From positions 430,794,676 through 430,858,675 of the forward strand of contig NC_058521.1 in assembly GCF_904849725.1 (NCBI RefSeq): a DNA stretch of 64,000 nucleotides. The letters are read 5' to 3'. A program made the translations under genes and the position numbers. This document shows positions 22,216 to 34,174 of this stretch, piece by piece. Source of the stretch: Hordeum vulgare subsp. vulgare (taxonomy: Eukaryota > Streptophyta > Magnoliopsida > Poales > Poaceae). The notes under the pieces are model-generated. The model saw only the letters and a program-made list of their open reading frames with translations. It ran no database searches and was not told the DNA's origin. How positions within the stretch are numbered: position 1 is the stretch's first letter; every line of letters begins with the position of its first letter.

Positions 22216-24083
22216 TTCGAATGGCGTCCCGGAAAAGAAGGAATTCCTTATTGATATGAGTAGTCTATCATCCCTAATAAGCTAGGCTATCACATAGGTG
22301 CATCAGTCATCCCTTCTGACCCCGTAGTCCAGTTGCCCCGCTTTGTTTTCAAATCTCGATCCCCAATCGACGAGCCAGTCCCGACACAGCACATACACCC
22401 CCTTAGTTGTACGAGCTACAGAGATACTATCGGGTACCGAGGGTGACACCTCGCTAAGTACTCCTGATGATATCTTTGTAGTACAGTTAGTCGGTCGTGG
22501 TTATTGAGGGTGATTCCTCTTTCACCATTCCCGACGATGCCTTTGTCGTGCAACCCCTCAAGTGTGGGACCCCCGAGGGTGATTCCTCTAAGCCCACCTT
22601 GACAGATACATCGTTCGGAATCCAACGAGGGTGATACCTCGGATTCCCCCCGATGTTACAACCACACAGTTACTCGACCATGTTACTGGGATTATTGGTG
22701 ATTAGTTGTTAAACGGGTGGATTCCTGCGAGATTGTGTGGATGGCCTAATTAAAATGATAATGGATTTGGGCATTTGATCTGGGTTGGTCGGAAGGCCTT
22801 ATTACGCGCTAACCGTCTGTGTGGGAAGAATTATGGGTACTCGACGTCGCGGTATCAGCCGGAGCTCTTCAGACATCAGCGATGTAGCGGCGCGCGCTCG
22901 AGTGGTCCCGAGATGCATCGCTCTTGTATTAAGGGGTGCTAGGACTAACGTCGGCCGCCCTCGCATCATGCAGGAGCGCGGAGGGGAAGTGGGCCCATGA
23001 ACCCTCTGTGCTTAGGAGTTAGACCGGCGGGCTGGCCTCTCTGCTGAGCTTAGGTGAGGCTGCGACGTGTCGATATCCCGAGGCCGGGCAGGACCCAGAA
23101 AAGTGTGTCCGGCCAAAGTGTTATCGAGCGCGTTGGGGAATATGTTGTGCACCCCTACATTAAAGAACTTATCTATTCGAATAGTCGTGTCCACGGTTAC
23201 AGGACGACTTGGAGTTGTGCCCTGATCTTATACAACTACAATTGTTACTTAACTGGATTTTAGTTGCCCCGGGATCTCTTCCTCGCAGGGAGTCGAGGGA
23301 GGATCTCTGGGCGTGACCTCACTTTAATATTGCTACAACAATATGACTTTTATTTGTGTTCCCTGTTCTACTCCCGTCTATTGCTGCAAGACCCTGAAGA
23401 TGCTAGTCTTCGATAGGAGTAGGCCTTCTCTCTCTATTCTCGCATTGCTGCAGTCACTTCACATATAACCACCCCCTTCTTTGATACTAATGTATACTTA
23501 CCATAGTTCTGATGTAAGCCTTGCGAGTACTTTGGATGAATACTCACTATTTCTTTCCTCCCCCTTTGTCCACTTGATCCGTTGCTGCGACCGGATGATG
23601 GAGCCCAGGAGATGGAGTTTCCTGCCGATGTCTGCCCCCCGTTGGTGTCTTCTTCGTGGAGGCTGCTGAAGACCAGGAGTAGTTAGGAGGTTCCCAGACA
23701 GGAGGCGTCACCTCGTTCGATCGTGTTTCTTTTGTGCTAGCCTTCTCTAAGGCACCTCATGTTTTATGTCTGTACTCAGACATTTGTTGCTTCCGCCGAC
23801 TCGTGTGTTTATCGAGCGTTTGTATTCTAGCCCTCGAGGCCCCTGGCTTGTAATATGAAGCTTGTATTATTTTATTTTTGTCTAGAATTGTGTTGTGATA
23901 TCTTCCCGTGAGTCCTTGAGTTTGATCGTACGCATTTGCGTGTATGATTAGCGTACGATTAAATGGAGGGTGTCACAGTTTATATCCCTGTCGAGGCCCT
24001 CGTGCCAAAATAAGGATATGACCGCATCTTGGGCGTTACATAGAGTCACGTCTCTTTATTAAGGGTTTCACCGCCCGAAGAGT

Positions 24084-25505
24084 ATGGTTGACGACGGTGA
24101 TGTTCCGCCTGAAGGGCTCAAGGCCGTGGGGTTGAGTTCGATCACATAGGACGACTTGAATGAGGCCATGGCCTCACTCAAGACGTCCATGATGACCGAA
24201 GTCAAGTCCATGCTTAAAGAATTACTTGAGGGGATGAAGAATCCTCCCGACCCGTTGCTTGTGGTTAAACCCACCACATTGGAGTCGGAGGCCAATTCCG
24301 ATAAGGAAACGACTAAAGGTACTCGAACTTCTTCCCTTCTTGACAAGAATGGGACGGTAACCTTTTCCTCGGTTCCTCCTCCCCAGGTCTATGGAGGACC
24401 GGTCCCTACACCGCATATTAATAACCTTGGTACTCCTCCTAAACTTGTTAAAGGTGATTTTTCAAATTGGGTCTTTTCCATCAAGTCTCATTTGAATCAC
24501 AGCTCAACAAATCTTTGGAGAATCATCAAACAAGGCTTTTACCCACATGATCCAAACAACCTCACTCCAAGAGAAGATGCAGACAATCAATACAATTATT
24601 CCGCATTGTTCATGCTTCAATCCACGATTCCTCCCGAAGATCTACCTCACTTGCGCCCCTTCACCCGTGCATAGGATTGTTGGGAGCACATCATGGTGTT
24701 GTACAAAGGGAGATCTAGCATTCAACGGTCTAACTTTGAAGATGCAAGGGGAGTTCTTGATAAGGCCGATGAGTTTGTGATGCTAGAAGATGAGGACCCC
24801 CGTGTTCTCTATCAAAGGGTGACTTGTCTTGCCGTTGCTCTCCAAGACCATGGGAGCAAGGATACAGATGACACTTGGATCTGGTTCAAGTTTCTCAAGG
24901 CCATCATGCCATTCAACAAAGCCATGACTTCTGTCATTCATCAAAGGCCAGATTTCCATTCCTTGACCTCAGGCGAAGTGTTTGACGAGTTCATTGCGAT
25001 GGATATTATGAACAAGACCGCCGACAATGCTCTTGCTCGTTTCCGGTCGAAGGTAGCCTCATCCAACCTTGCCTTGAGAGCCAAGGTCATGGTTGACGAA
25101 GAAGAAGAGGAAGAAGATGGCTGCCCTGAAGACACAAAGTATGCTTATCACGAGCACATGGCTCTTGCATCAAGGTAGTTTTGGGACAACAAGAGAAACT
25201 CAAGTCCCAACTTCTCCAAGGATAACTCAAGTGGGTCCAAGAGCAAGCAACGAGTATGAACATGCTACAACTACGGCAATGTGAGTCACTTTGTGGCAGA
25301 TTCTCCTCATGAGAAGAGGGAAGACAAAGGGGGCAAGCTCATTCGCAAGGGCAAAGCCAAGTCCTTACCAAGCAAGAACACCTTCACCAAGAAGACTCCT
25401 CCAAGGGAATACAAACGGGGCAAGCTCATTCGCAAGGGCAAAGCCAAGTCCTTACCAAGCAAGTCCATAAAGAGTACACCTGCAATGATGACGAAGATGA
25501 TATAG
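24084..25505 (+). pseudogene. C1 gag, N-terminal part (broken)
   Basis: One frame from MVDDGDVPPEGLK at 24084. The capsid-like core follows (about 24430-25100; motifs KLVKGDFSNW, DARGVLDKADEF, TALARFRSKVASS-like helix), then an acidic run and a degenerate zinc knuckle at 25263. In the knuckle (CYNYGNVSHFVADS) the second and fourth cysteine ligands are Tyr and Ser. In-frame stops lie at 24147, 24672, 25176 and about 25257. A 45-bp block at 25333-25377 recurs at 25419-25463, giving the peptide GKLIRKGKAKSLPSK twice. Would form the virus-like-particle shell in an intact element. Confidence 0.8.
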
Positions 25506-27045
25506 GCCATGAGGGAATGGCAACGGCTACCGTAGCCATTGAAACTTCCTCCCCCAAGGCATCTCTCTTCGGCGCCACCAACGATAACCGCATCGCCAAG
25601 TGCCTCATGGACAAGGGTATCAATAAGGTAACCCCCAACATCAAGACCACTATCACTACTTATCCTTCTTTGTTAGATTGTGTTGATAATAGTGAAGTAG
25701 TGGAGCTTGATGAGAATGAGTTTGACAAATTCCTGTGTAAGATCAAAGGTGAAACCAAAAAGCACGTTGTTCCTCTTTTGGAACAACTTGGTGAGGCCAA
25801 TGATCTCATTGAGACTCACGATAATACTATCTTCAAGTTGCAAGAACATAGTTGTGATTATGCCGATGAGATTGCGGAACTATCCATTCCCTAGAGGAAG
25901 AGCGCGGTCTTCATTTGGCTCTTGAGGAGTCACACAACGATGATCATGCTAAATTACAGAAAGATCTTGATCATGCTATTGTTCTTACACGTGTGCTTAA
26001 ATCCGAGAAAGTTGCACTTGGGGTTGGCCATGATAGACTCAAGGAAGAATTTGACACACTTGACAAGGCCCGCAAGGTCTTGAAAGGTGCTCATTTCTCT
26101 CTTAAGGAGTCTCATGATCAACTCCAAGTAAAACTAACCAAGGAGATTTCTACTTGTCCTCCTTTCGTTCTAATTGATAATGCTTGTGCTACTAACCCTT
26201 GTTGTGAGCATGTGCATCTTGTGGAGGAGAATGTTAAGTTGAAAGAACAACTCAAAAAGGGCCTTGTGACATGCATCGAAGGAGAAAAGAACCTAAATGA
26301 CCTTTTGAGTAATCAACAAGAAGTTGTGGGAAAGAAGGGACTTGGGTTTGCACCCAAGTCTAAGAAGAAAAAGAAGAACAAGACCAAGCTTTATGCCCCT
26401 CTCAAGGACATATTTGTCAAAGGGGGTGAGAGTACTCATAAGAAGATGAACAACAAGGAAGGGGTGACAATGCCAAGAAGGGCAAAACCACATCCACCAA
26501 CAAAATCGACGGCTTTAACCACTCTTATGTTTTATGCCATGCTAGTGATGGGCATGTTTATGGAAAACTTGTTGGTTCTTATTATGAGTACATTGAATGG
26601 GCTATTTGGGTTCCTAAGACCCTTGTTTCTAACATCAAAGGACCCATTCAAGAATGGGTACCTAAATCCAAGCATTGATCTCTTGTAGGAGTTTGCTTCT
26701 GGTGGAGTGTCATGGTTGCTCGACAGTGGAGGCACAAATCATGTGACCGGGAGCAAGGACTTGGTGGTGGATGTGCATCCAATTCCATCTATGCCCACCC
26801 ATGCCAAATTTGTCCATGCCTCAACATCTAAGGTAATGGGATTTGGCAAGGTTGTCATCTCTCAATTTATCTATAGAGAAGGTCATGCTTGTTGAGTCCC
26901 TTGCATACAATTTTCTTTTCGTTCGTCACCTTGTAATTATGGGCTTTGCCACATTCTTTAATCTTGATACCGTGGCCCTTTTGTGGAGCAAGACTCTTAA
27001 ATTAGCCTTTGTTGGACATTTCGAGAACGGTCTCTATGTGGTGAA
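25466..27045 (+). pseudogene. C1 gag C-terminal coiled coil, protease and start of gag-pre-integrase
   Basis: After a frameshift near 25466 the frame reads EYTCNDDEDDIGHEGMATAT, then a long heptad-rich stretch (25700-26300) with HLALEESHNDDH and DHAIVLTRVLKSEKVALG, and a basic KSKKKKKNKTKLY. Another frameshift falls at about 25892. After a stop at 26686-26688 comes the copia protease site SWLLDSGGTNHVTG (catalytic Asp at 26722). A further frameshift near 26870 leads to LAFVGHFENGLYVVN, where element N1 interrupts the gene; the frame resumes at 48721. The coiled coil is typical of Sirevirus gag. Confidence 0.8.
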
Positions 27046-28567
27046 TGATGACCCACAAGTATTGGGGATCTATCGTAGTCCTTTCGATAAGTAAGAGTGT
27101 CGAACCCAACGAGGAGCAGAAGGAAATGACAAGTGGTTTTCAACAAGGTATTCTCTGCAAGCACTGAAATTATCGGTAACAGATAGTTGTGGGATAAGAT
27201 AATTGAAAACGGGTAACAAGTAACAATAGTAACAAAGTTGCAGCAAGATGGCCCAATCCCTTTTATAGCAAGGGACAAGCCTCGACGAACTATTATATAA
27301 GGTAAAGCGCTCCCGAGGACACATGGGAATTTCTGTCAAGCTAGTTTTCATCATGTTCATATGATTCGCGTTCGCTACTTTGATAGTTTGATATGTGGGT
27401 GGACCGGTGCTTGGTTGTTGTCCTTACTTGGACAAACATCCCACTTATGATTAACCCCTCTCGCAAGCATCCGCAACTATAGAAGAAGAATTAATGCAAA
27501 GTCTAACCATAGCATTAAACTAGTGCATCCAAATCAGCCCCTTGCGAAGCAACACATAAACTAGGGTTTAAGCTTGTGTCACTCTAGCAACCTATCATCT
27601 ACTTATTAATTCCCAATGCCTTCCTATAGGCCCAAATAATGATGAAGTTTCATGTAGTCGACGTTCACATAACACCACTAGAGGAAAGACAACATACAAC
27701 ACATCAAAATATCGAACGAATACCAAATTCACATGACTACTTATAGCGAGACTTATCCCATGTCCTCAGGAACAAACGTAACTACTCACAAAGCATAATT
27801 GTGTTCATGATCAGAGAGGTATTGAATAGCATTAAGGATCTGAACATATGATCTTCCACCAAGTAATCCAACTAGCATCAACTACAAGGAGTAATTAACA
27901 CTACTGGCAACCTTACAAGTACCAATCGGAGTCGCGAGATGGAGATTGGGTACAAGAGATGAACTAGGGTTTGGAGATGAGATGGTGCTGATGAAGATGT
28001 TGATGGATATGAGTCCCCTCCGATGAGAGGAGTGTTGGTGATGACGATGGCGATGATTTCCCCCTCCGTGAGGGAAGTTTCCCCGGCAAGACGGCCCTGC
28101 CGGAGCTCTAGATTGGTTCTGCTCAAGTTCTGCCTCTTGGCGGCGGCGTTTCTTCCCGAAAGTTCTCTCCTGATTTTTTCTCGGACGAAACCCTCCCTAT
28201 AGCAGAAGATGGGAGCCGGAGGGGTAACAGGGGGCCCACGAGCCCCCAGGCACGCCTAGGGGGTGGGGCGCGCCTGGCAGGCTCGTGACCTCCTGGTGGC
28301 TCCCCTCCAGTATTTCTTTCGCCCAGTATTTTTTATATATTCCAAAATAATTCCTCGCTGATTTTGCGACTTTTGGAGTTGTGCAGAATAGGTATCTCAA
28401 ACTTGCTCCTTTTCCAGCCCAGAATTCCAGCTGCCGGCATTGTCCCTCTTCATGTAAACCTTATAAAATAAGAGAGAAAAGGCATAAGTATTGTACCATA
28501 ATATGTAATAAAAGCCCATAATGTGATAAATATCAATATAAAAGCATGATGCAAAATGGACGTATCA
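27046..28567 (-). repeat. N1 3' LTR
   Basis: 1522 bp, matching 47194-48720 throughout with scattered, mostly transition differences. The GC-rich part at 28200-28310 contains the inverted pair CACGAGCC / GGCTCGTG around a CGCC/GGGGTGGGGCG core. The PPT AAGCTTGGGGGAGT on the minus strand directly precedes its start. Confidence 0.9.
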
Positions 28568-30238
28568 ACTCCCCCAAGCTTAGACCTTGATTGTCCTCAA
28601 GCGGAAGCTGAGATCAATAAATATGCCCACATGTTTAGAGATAGAGGTGTCGATAAAATAAAATACAGACATGCAGGAATCATGGTCATATTTAGAACAT
28701 CAATATCGTCATATAATCTCTTATGCTAACGTGACAATTCCTTCACAATGTAAAGTATGGATCAAGAACCTTATTGAGAATTAACAACCAATAGTCTTTA
28801 GTCATTGAAGCAATTGCAATTTATCATAACATCGGAAAGAGTCAAATAAGAGCTTGTAAAGAAAATCCACATACTCAATCATCTTTTAGTCTTCTACAAT
28901 TGCTGAAACTCACGCGGTACTCATGAGATCAAAGTTTCAGTTGGACACAAAGAAAGATAGGCGCTTATAGTTTCGCCTCCCAACTATATACCTCAAGGGT
29001 AATGTCAACAATAATAATTCATGATTACTTACTTCCAAGTTGATATATGAATATAGATATTTGCCTAGCACATGATGCTTGCCAAGATAATGGCAAAATA
29101 AGGAATTTGTGTCGATCACCATGACTCTTTTTAAGATAAAATTAAAGGTACAAGATAGGCTCTTCGCAGAGGGAAGTAGAGGCTGTCATGCACTTTTGAG
29201 GTTTGGATGTGTGATCTCTTAGTGTGAAGGAACGTCACTTTATATTGCCTCCTGTGATAAAGAACTTTATTATGCAGTCTGTCGCTTTTATGTCTTCCTC
29301 ATCAAAGGTTCGTACAAAGCTTATTTTCCACACACTAATAGATCGTACATATTTAGGGAGCAATTTTTATTGCTTGCACCGATGACAACTTATTTGAGGG
29401 ATCTTATTCAATCCATAGGTAGGTATGGTGGACTCTCATGGCAAAACTGGGTTGAGGGTCTATGGATGCACAAGTAGTATCTCTACTTAGTGCGGAAGTT
29501 TTGGCTGATATGAGGTGGAAGCAAGCGTCACATGCTAAGGGATCTCTAGTCATATAACATTGTTCGGAACCAAGCAAACATAATTCATTATGTTGTGTTC
29601 CTTGTCCAACAGCTACTTCTCAGCATGTAATAGTTTAATGAGTGTTCACAATCATAGATGGTGTCAAAGATGATATATTTATATGTGAACCTCTCTTTCT
29701 TTATTACTTCCTATTAATTGCAACAATGACCAAGGTCTAAGTTTGTCCACCCACAACAAGTTTCAATCAACATTCTTTTTATATGTGTAGCCACCACTTC
29801 CCATAGGATCATCACATGATCTTTCATGCTTTTGTTCTACTATTATTCTTTTCTTTAGATCATGGCATGAAGCAAAGCCCTTAACTAAAACACTCTTTAT
29901 TATATAACTCACGAACTTGATTACATTGGGGGTAACACAAAGCAAAACTCAAGCCTGGATCATACTAAGAACTTTATACTAGATAAAGATATTACCAAAA
30001 AGGATCGAACTAAGATAAAGGTAAAGGCAAAAGATGTGATGGTGAGACGATACCGGGGCAACTCCCCAAGATTGGCACGAGCCCAGGGGAGTGCCCATAC
30101 CCGTGTTTAATTGTCTTCCTTCGGGGGTGATGGTGATGAAGCAATCCTGTGTTTTAGTTCCAAGAGGGCCATCCATCTTCGATTTATACTTTGGATCTCT
30201 GTGATTCGTTTCTCCAGCAAAATAACTTCACGGGTGAG
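28568..30238 (-). other. N1 3' noncoding tail with terminal and internal PPT
   Basis: The plus-strand ACTCCCCCAAGCTT at 28568-28581 is the terminal polypurine tract (minus strand). About 1.5 kb upstream in the element, 30061-30075 (ACTCCCCAAGATTGG) is a decayed second copy lying 170 bp past the second ORF. A block at 29416-29441 (TAGGTAGGTATGGTGGACTC and following bases) is almost identical to 39607-39632 in element N2. No frame looks coding. Confidence 0.7.
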
Positions 30239-30523
30239 TTAAGTATTGTGAACATGAGTTATTTCACATAACCTAAAGAGTTCGATCAAGGATGGGGATA
30301 GCAGGTGGAGGTAGGGTTGGAGGAAATCCTCTTCCTGAGCTTCTTCCTTGTTGAACACATATTGCCCTTCATCTGACGCCAGATTCTCCTCCTTAGTTTT
30401 GCCATTGGTTTCTTCCAGCAGCTCTTCCTTAGCCTCCGTGACTTCCACCCTTTTCAAATCAGCATTTACTTCTTCATAGACTTGAGGGAAATCGTTCTCC
30501 CCGACAGATTCCTGAGATGACAT
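30239..30523 (-). CDS. N1 second ORF, acidic protein of unknown function
   Basis: A 94-codon frame starting MSSQESVGENDFPQVYEE. It is acidic (Glu-rich) with no membrane segment, then a hydrophobic LHLLSPSLIELFRLCEITH near the end. It lies downstream of integrase, where Athila elements carry an extra (env-like) ORF, and about 90 bp after a TATA-like motif (minus strand TTATATAAT near 30608-30617). It is much shorter than the ORF2 of element N2 and not clearly similar to it. It may be a decayed or alternative product. Confidence 0.5.
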   Translation of the reverse strand: MSSQESVGENDFPQVYEEVNADLKRVEVTEAKEELLEETNGKTKEENLASDEGQYVFNKEEAQEEDFLQPYLHLLSPSLIELFRLCEITHVHNT

Positions 30524-30559
30524 CCTTGCCCTAAATCCGCTGCTGAAATAGGCTCAAAA

Positions 30560-30860
30560 CAGAAACAAACGATTTTGCCGTGATACGAGGGTCAGACCTT
30601 TCGGGAGATTATATAATGAATTTTTACCGACCATAAGGAGTATTCCATAAGAAAACGGAGTCCGGGAGACACACGAGGTGCTCACGAGCCCCCCAAGCGC
30701 GCCCAGGGGGTGGGGCGCACCTGGCAGGCTTGTCACCTCCTCGTGCGTTTTCCGGACTACTTTAAATTTTTCTATTTTTCTAAATATTCCAAAACGGAGA
30801 AAATTGCTATTGGAAAATTTTTGGAGTAGGTTTACTAAACGTATCACATACCTCTTCGTT
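30560..30860 (-). promoter_or_regulatory. LTR-like module upstream of the N1 second ORF
   Basis: The segment contains GAGGTGACAAGCCTGCCAGG, CGCCCCACCCCCTGG and GGGCTCGTGAGC on the minus strand. These match the GC-rich hairpin region of the N1 LTR (28238-28305), both followed by GGA-rich sequence and TATA-like motifs. It sits between integrase and ORF2. I infer an LTR-derived internal promoter or leader for ORF2; no transcript evidence is available from sequence alone. Confidence 0.5.
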
Positions 30861-31112
30861 TTTGGAGTCTGAAACAAGCTGGTAAATATCCCTTGTGTAC
30901 TCCTCCAGAGTTATGGTACTAATAATATTGCTTTCAACATTTATGGGAGTACCTGAGATATAATGCTTGATTCTTTGCCCATTTACAACTCTCGGAAAAT
31001 TACCTTCCGCGTTGTTTATTTTTATGGCACCGGAACGATATACTTCCTCAACAATGTAACGTCCTTTCCATTTAGAGAGAAGTTTGCCTGCAAAAAATCT
31101 TAAATGAGAATT

Positions 31113-32477
31113 CTATAGCAAGACATAATCATCTACATTGAACTCACGTTTTTGTATCCTTTTATCATGCCACCTCTTAACTTTTTCTTTAAACAACTTG
31201 GCATTTTCATATGCGTGAGTTCTCCATTCATAAAGTGAGCTAATATCAAATAACCTCTTCTCACCAGCAAGTTTGAAATCAAAGTTGAGCCCTTTGATTG
31301 CCCAATAAGCCTTATGCTCTAGCTCAAGAGGTAAATGACATGCTTTACCATAAACCATTTTATACGGAGACATGCCCATGGGATTCTTATAAGCAGTTCT
31401 ATAAGCCCACATCATCAAGTTTCTTAGACCAATTCTTTCTAGACCTATTAACAGTCTTTTGCAAAATTAATTTAATTTCTCTATTACTTAACTCTACTTG
31501 ACCACTAGACTGAGGATGATAAGGAGATGCAATTCTATGGTTGACATCATACTTAGCAAGCATTTTACGGAAAGCACCATCAATAAAATGTGAACCACCA
31601 TCAGTCATTGAATATCTAGGGACTCCAAATATAGGAAAAATAACTTCTTTAAGCATCTTAATAGAGGTGCTATGATCAACACTACTAGTTGGAATAGCTT
31701 CTACCCACTTAGTATCGTAATCAACAACAACTATAATATGAGTATACCGGTTGGACTTTGGAAAAGGTCCATAAAATAAAAATCCCAAACATCAAATGGT
31801 TCAATAACAAGTGAATAATTTATAGGCATTTCCTGACGTTTACTGATACTACCTATTCTTTGACATTCATCACAAGACAAGACAAACTTACGAGCATCCT
31901 TGAAGAGAGTAGGCCAATAAAAACCGGATTGCAATACCTTGTGTGCAGTTCTATCTCCCGCATGGTGTCCTCCGTAAGCCTCAGAGTGACACTTCTGTAG
32001 GATTTGTCCCCGTCCATGCTCAGGTACACAACGTCTAATAACACCATCTACTCCTTCTTTATAAAGGTGAGGATCATCCCAAAAGTAATGTCTCAAATCA
32101 TAAAAGAACCTTTTCTTTTGTTCGTATGTGAAACTAGGTGGTATATATTTATCAACAATATAATTAGCATAATCAACATAACAAGGTGTACTACGTGAAG
32201 CATTGATGACATTCAATTGTTCATGAGGAAAGCTATCATCAATTGGTTGTGGGTCATCAAGAATATTCTCTAAACTAGACAAGTTATCTGCTATAGGGTT
32301 CTCAGCACCCTTCCTATCAACAATATGCAAATCAAATTCTTGTAGCAAGAGAACCCATCTAATAAGTCTAGGTTTAGCATCTTTCTTTTCCATGAGATAT
32401 TTAATAGCAGCATGATCAGCGTGAATAGTAACTTTGGAATCAACAATACAAGATCTGAACTTATCACATGCAAACAC
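31113..32477 (-). pseudogene. N1 RNase H and integrase (broken)
   Basis: From 32477: an RNase H tail ([49 protein letters not shown]). Then the integrase zinc-binding domain [11 protein letters not shown] with CDEC, near 31990-31870. After a frameshift near 31760, the integrase core shows [12 protein letters not shown] (first Asp), [11 protein letters not shown] (second Asp) and SNREIKLIL (Glu), a complete DDE set. After another frameshift near 31410, [19 protein letters not shown] and [18 protein letters not shown] form the C-terminal part typical of Athila integrases. The catalytic residues are preserved but the frame is not. Confidence 0.85.
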
Positions 32478-34169
32478 AACTCCTAAAAATTCTTTTTCAG
32501 CAGTAGCATACTTTCTTTGGGCACTGTCTAGAGTTTTACTAGCATAATGAATAACATTTCATTTCTTATCAACTCTTTGTCCTAGAACAACACCAACAGC
32601 ATAATCACTAGCATCACGCATAATTTTAAAAGATAGGTGCCAATCAGGTGGTTGAACAATAGGTGCACTTATCAAGGCCTTCTTAAGTATTTCAAATGCT
32701 TCTTCACAATCATCATAAAAAACAAATGGAATATCTTTTTGCAAGAGATTGGTGAGAGGCCTAGAAATCTTAGAGAAGTCTTTAATAAACCTTCTATAGA
32801 AACCAACATGACCAAGGAAACTTCTTATACCTTTAATGTCTGAAGGGCATGGCATTTTCTCGATCGCATCAACTTTAGCCTTATCGACTTCAATACCTAT
32901 TTCATAAATTTTATGTCCCAAGACAATGCGTTCATTAACCATAAAGTGGCACTTCTCCCAATTCAAGACAAGGTTAGTATCTTTACATCTCTGCAAAACT
33001 CGATCAAGGTTGCTCAAGCAATCATCAAAAGAAGATCTGTAAATGGAGAAATCATCCATGAAAACCTCAACAATCTTTTCACAAAAGTCAGAGAATATAG
33101 CCATCATACATCTTTGAAAGGTAGCAGGTGCATTACATAAACCAAAAGGCATATGTCTATAAGCAAAGATACCGAAAGGGCAAGGAAAAGTGGTTTTCTC
33201 CTGATCAGATTGTGCAACAGGTATTTGGGAAAAACCAGAATAACCATCTAGAAAGCAAAAGTGTGTATGTTTAGACAATCTTTCTAGCATTTGATAAATA
33301 AAAGGTAAAGGGTAATGATCTTTCTTAGTAGCTTTATTTAATTTCCTAAAATCAATTACCATCCTATAGCCAGTAACAATTCTTTGTGGGATTAATTCAT
33401 CTTTATCATTAGGGACAACGGTAATACCTCCCTTCTTAGGGACACAATGCACCGGACTTACCCATTCACTATGAGCAACGAGATAAATAATACCTGCTTC
33501 CAGGAGCTTTAGTATTTCTTTTCTTACCACCTCTTTCATCTTAGGATTTAATCTTCGTTGGTGATCGACAACTGGTTTGGAATCGGGATCAATTTTAATT
33601 TTATGCTAGCATAGAGTGGGACTAATGCCCTTAATATCATCAAGGGTATATCCAATAGCAGCACAATGCTTCCTCGGAGTTTTCAATAATTTATTTTCTT
33701 CATGCTCTGAAAGGTTAGCAGTAATAATAACATGATATATCTCTTTTGCATCAAGATAAGCATACTTAAGAGTATCAGGTAATTGTTTCAGCTCAAACAC
33801 AGGATCACCCTTTGGTGGAGGTGGATCTCCAAGTAATTCAACAAGCAAATTATTCTTAAGGATAGGACGTTGTTCAAAGATAACTCTATCTATCTCATTC
33901 CTTTCATCCATATGCATATCATTTTCATGTTCAAGCAAGTATTGCTCTAAAGGATCAGTAGGAGGCACAACAATAGAGGCAAGAGCAATAATTTTATCCT
34001 TACTAGACAATTATTTTTCACGAGGTTTTCTACCAAACTTAGAAAAATTAAATTCATGTGACACACCTCCAAAGCCAACAGTAACAGTTTGTTTCTCACA
34101 ATCAGTTTGAGCATTAACAGTATTGAGGAAAGGTCTACCAAATATGATGGGACAAAAGCTATCTTGTGT
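32478..34169 (-). pseudogene. N1 protease end, reverse transcriptase and RNase H start (broken)
   Basis: A single frame with three stops (about 34011, 33606 and 32559). It begins with the protease C-terminal GRPFLNTVNAQTDCEK. Next is an RT connector (PPTDPLEQYLLEHEND), then the RT itself from MKEVVRKEILKLLEAGII (33539). RT motifs are WVSPVHCVPKKGG, YRMVIDFRKLNKATKKDHYP, PFGIFAYRHMPFGLCNAP and the catalytic FMDDFSIY (33041-33063). The RNase H start is RDASDYAVGVVLGQR. Lineage: Athila-type Ty3/gypsy. Each stop needs only one substitution to explain it. Confidence 0.9.
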
Positions 34170-34174
34170 GGTAG

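Larger units (their letters stand above)
21658..22294 (-). mobile_element. Cassandra TRIM retrotransposon with 5S-like LTRs
   Basis: A 264-bp right LTR (22031-22294; minus strand TGTGATAGCC to GGGCGTTACA), a short internal part and a truncated left LTR (21658-21833). On the minus strand the right LTR end is followed by TTTGGTATTAGTGCC (about 22013-22028), a weak tRNA-Met primer site, so the element reads right to left. There is no coding capacity, as expected for a TRIM. The left LTR lost about 87 bp together with neighbouring host LTR sequence, so only the right flank can be compared. Confidence 0.9.
2262..23977 (+). mobile_element. gypsy-1: chromodomain-type LTR retrotransposon with nested insertions
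   Basis: The element reads left to right: remnant 5' LTR (2262-9835, interrupted), PBS 9838-9851, internal region to 14440, PPT 14441-14451, 3' LTR from 14452 (TGTGACGCCCC) to 23977 (GTCACA). The two LTRs align from 2262 versus 20711 onward. The pol tail just before the PPT shows an integrase C-terminus and chromodomain, placing it among chromoviruses (Tekay/Del-like is my best guess). The left LTR lacks its first 1.2 kb, so no TSD can be checked. Four other elements or fragments lie inside its LTRs. Confidence 0.85.
14452..23977 (+). repeat. gypsy-1 3' LTR, split by Angela and Cassandra
   Basis: The LTR pieces are 14452-15329, 20353-21657 and 22295-23977, about 3.9 kb in all. The first piece and 20353-20640 are very GC-rich, the middle is AT-rich, and the end matches the 5' LTR at 8358-9835. 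Long arginine/proline-rich frames in the GC-rich part (14816-15415) are composition artefacts. About 90 bp present in the other LTR (about 3258-3325) is missing beside Cassandra, so a deletion accompanied or followed that insertion. Confidence 0.85.
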
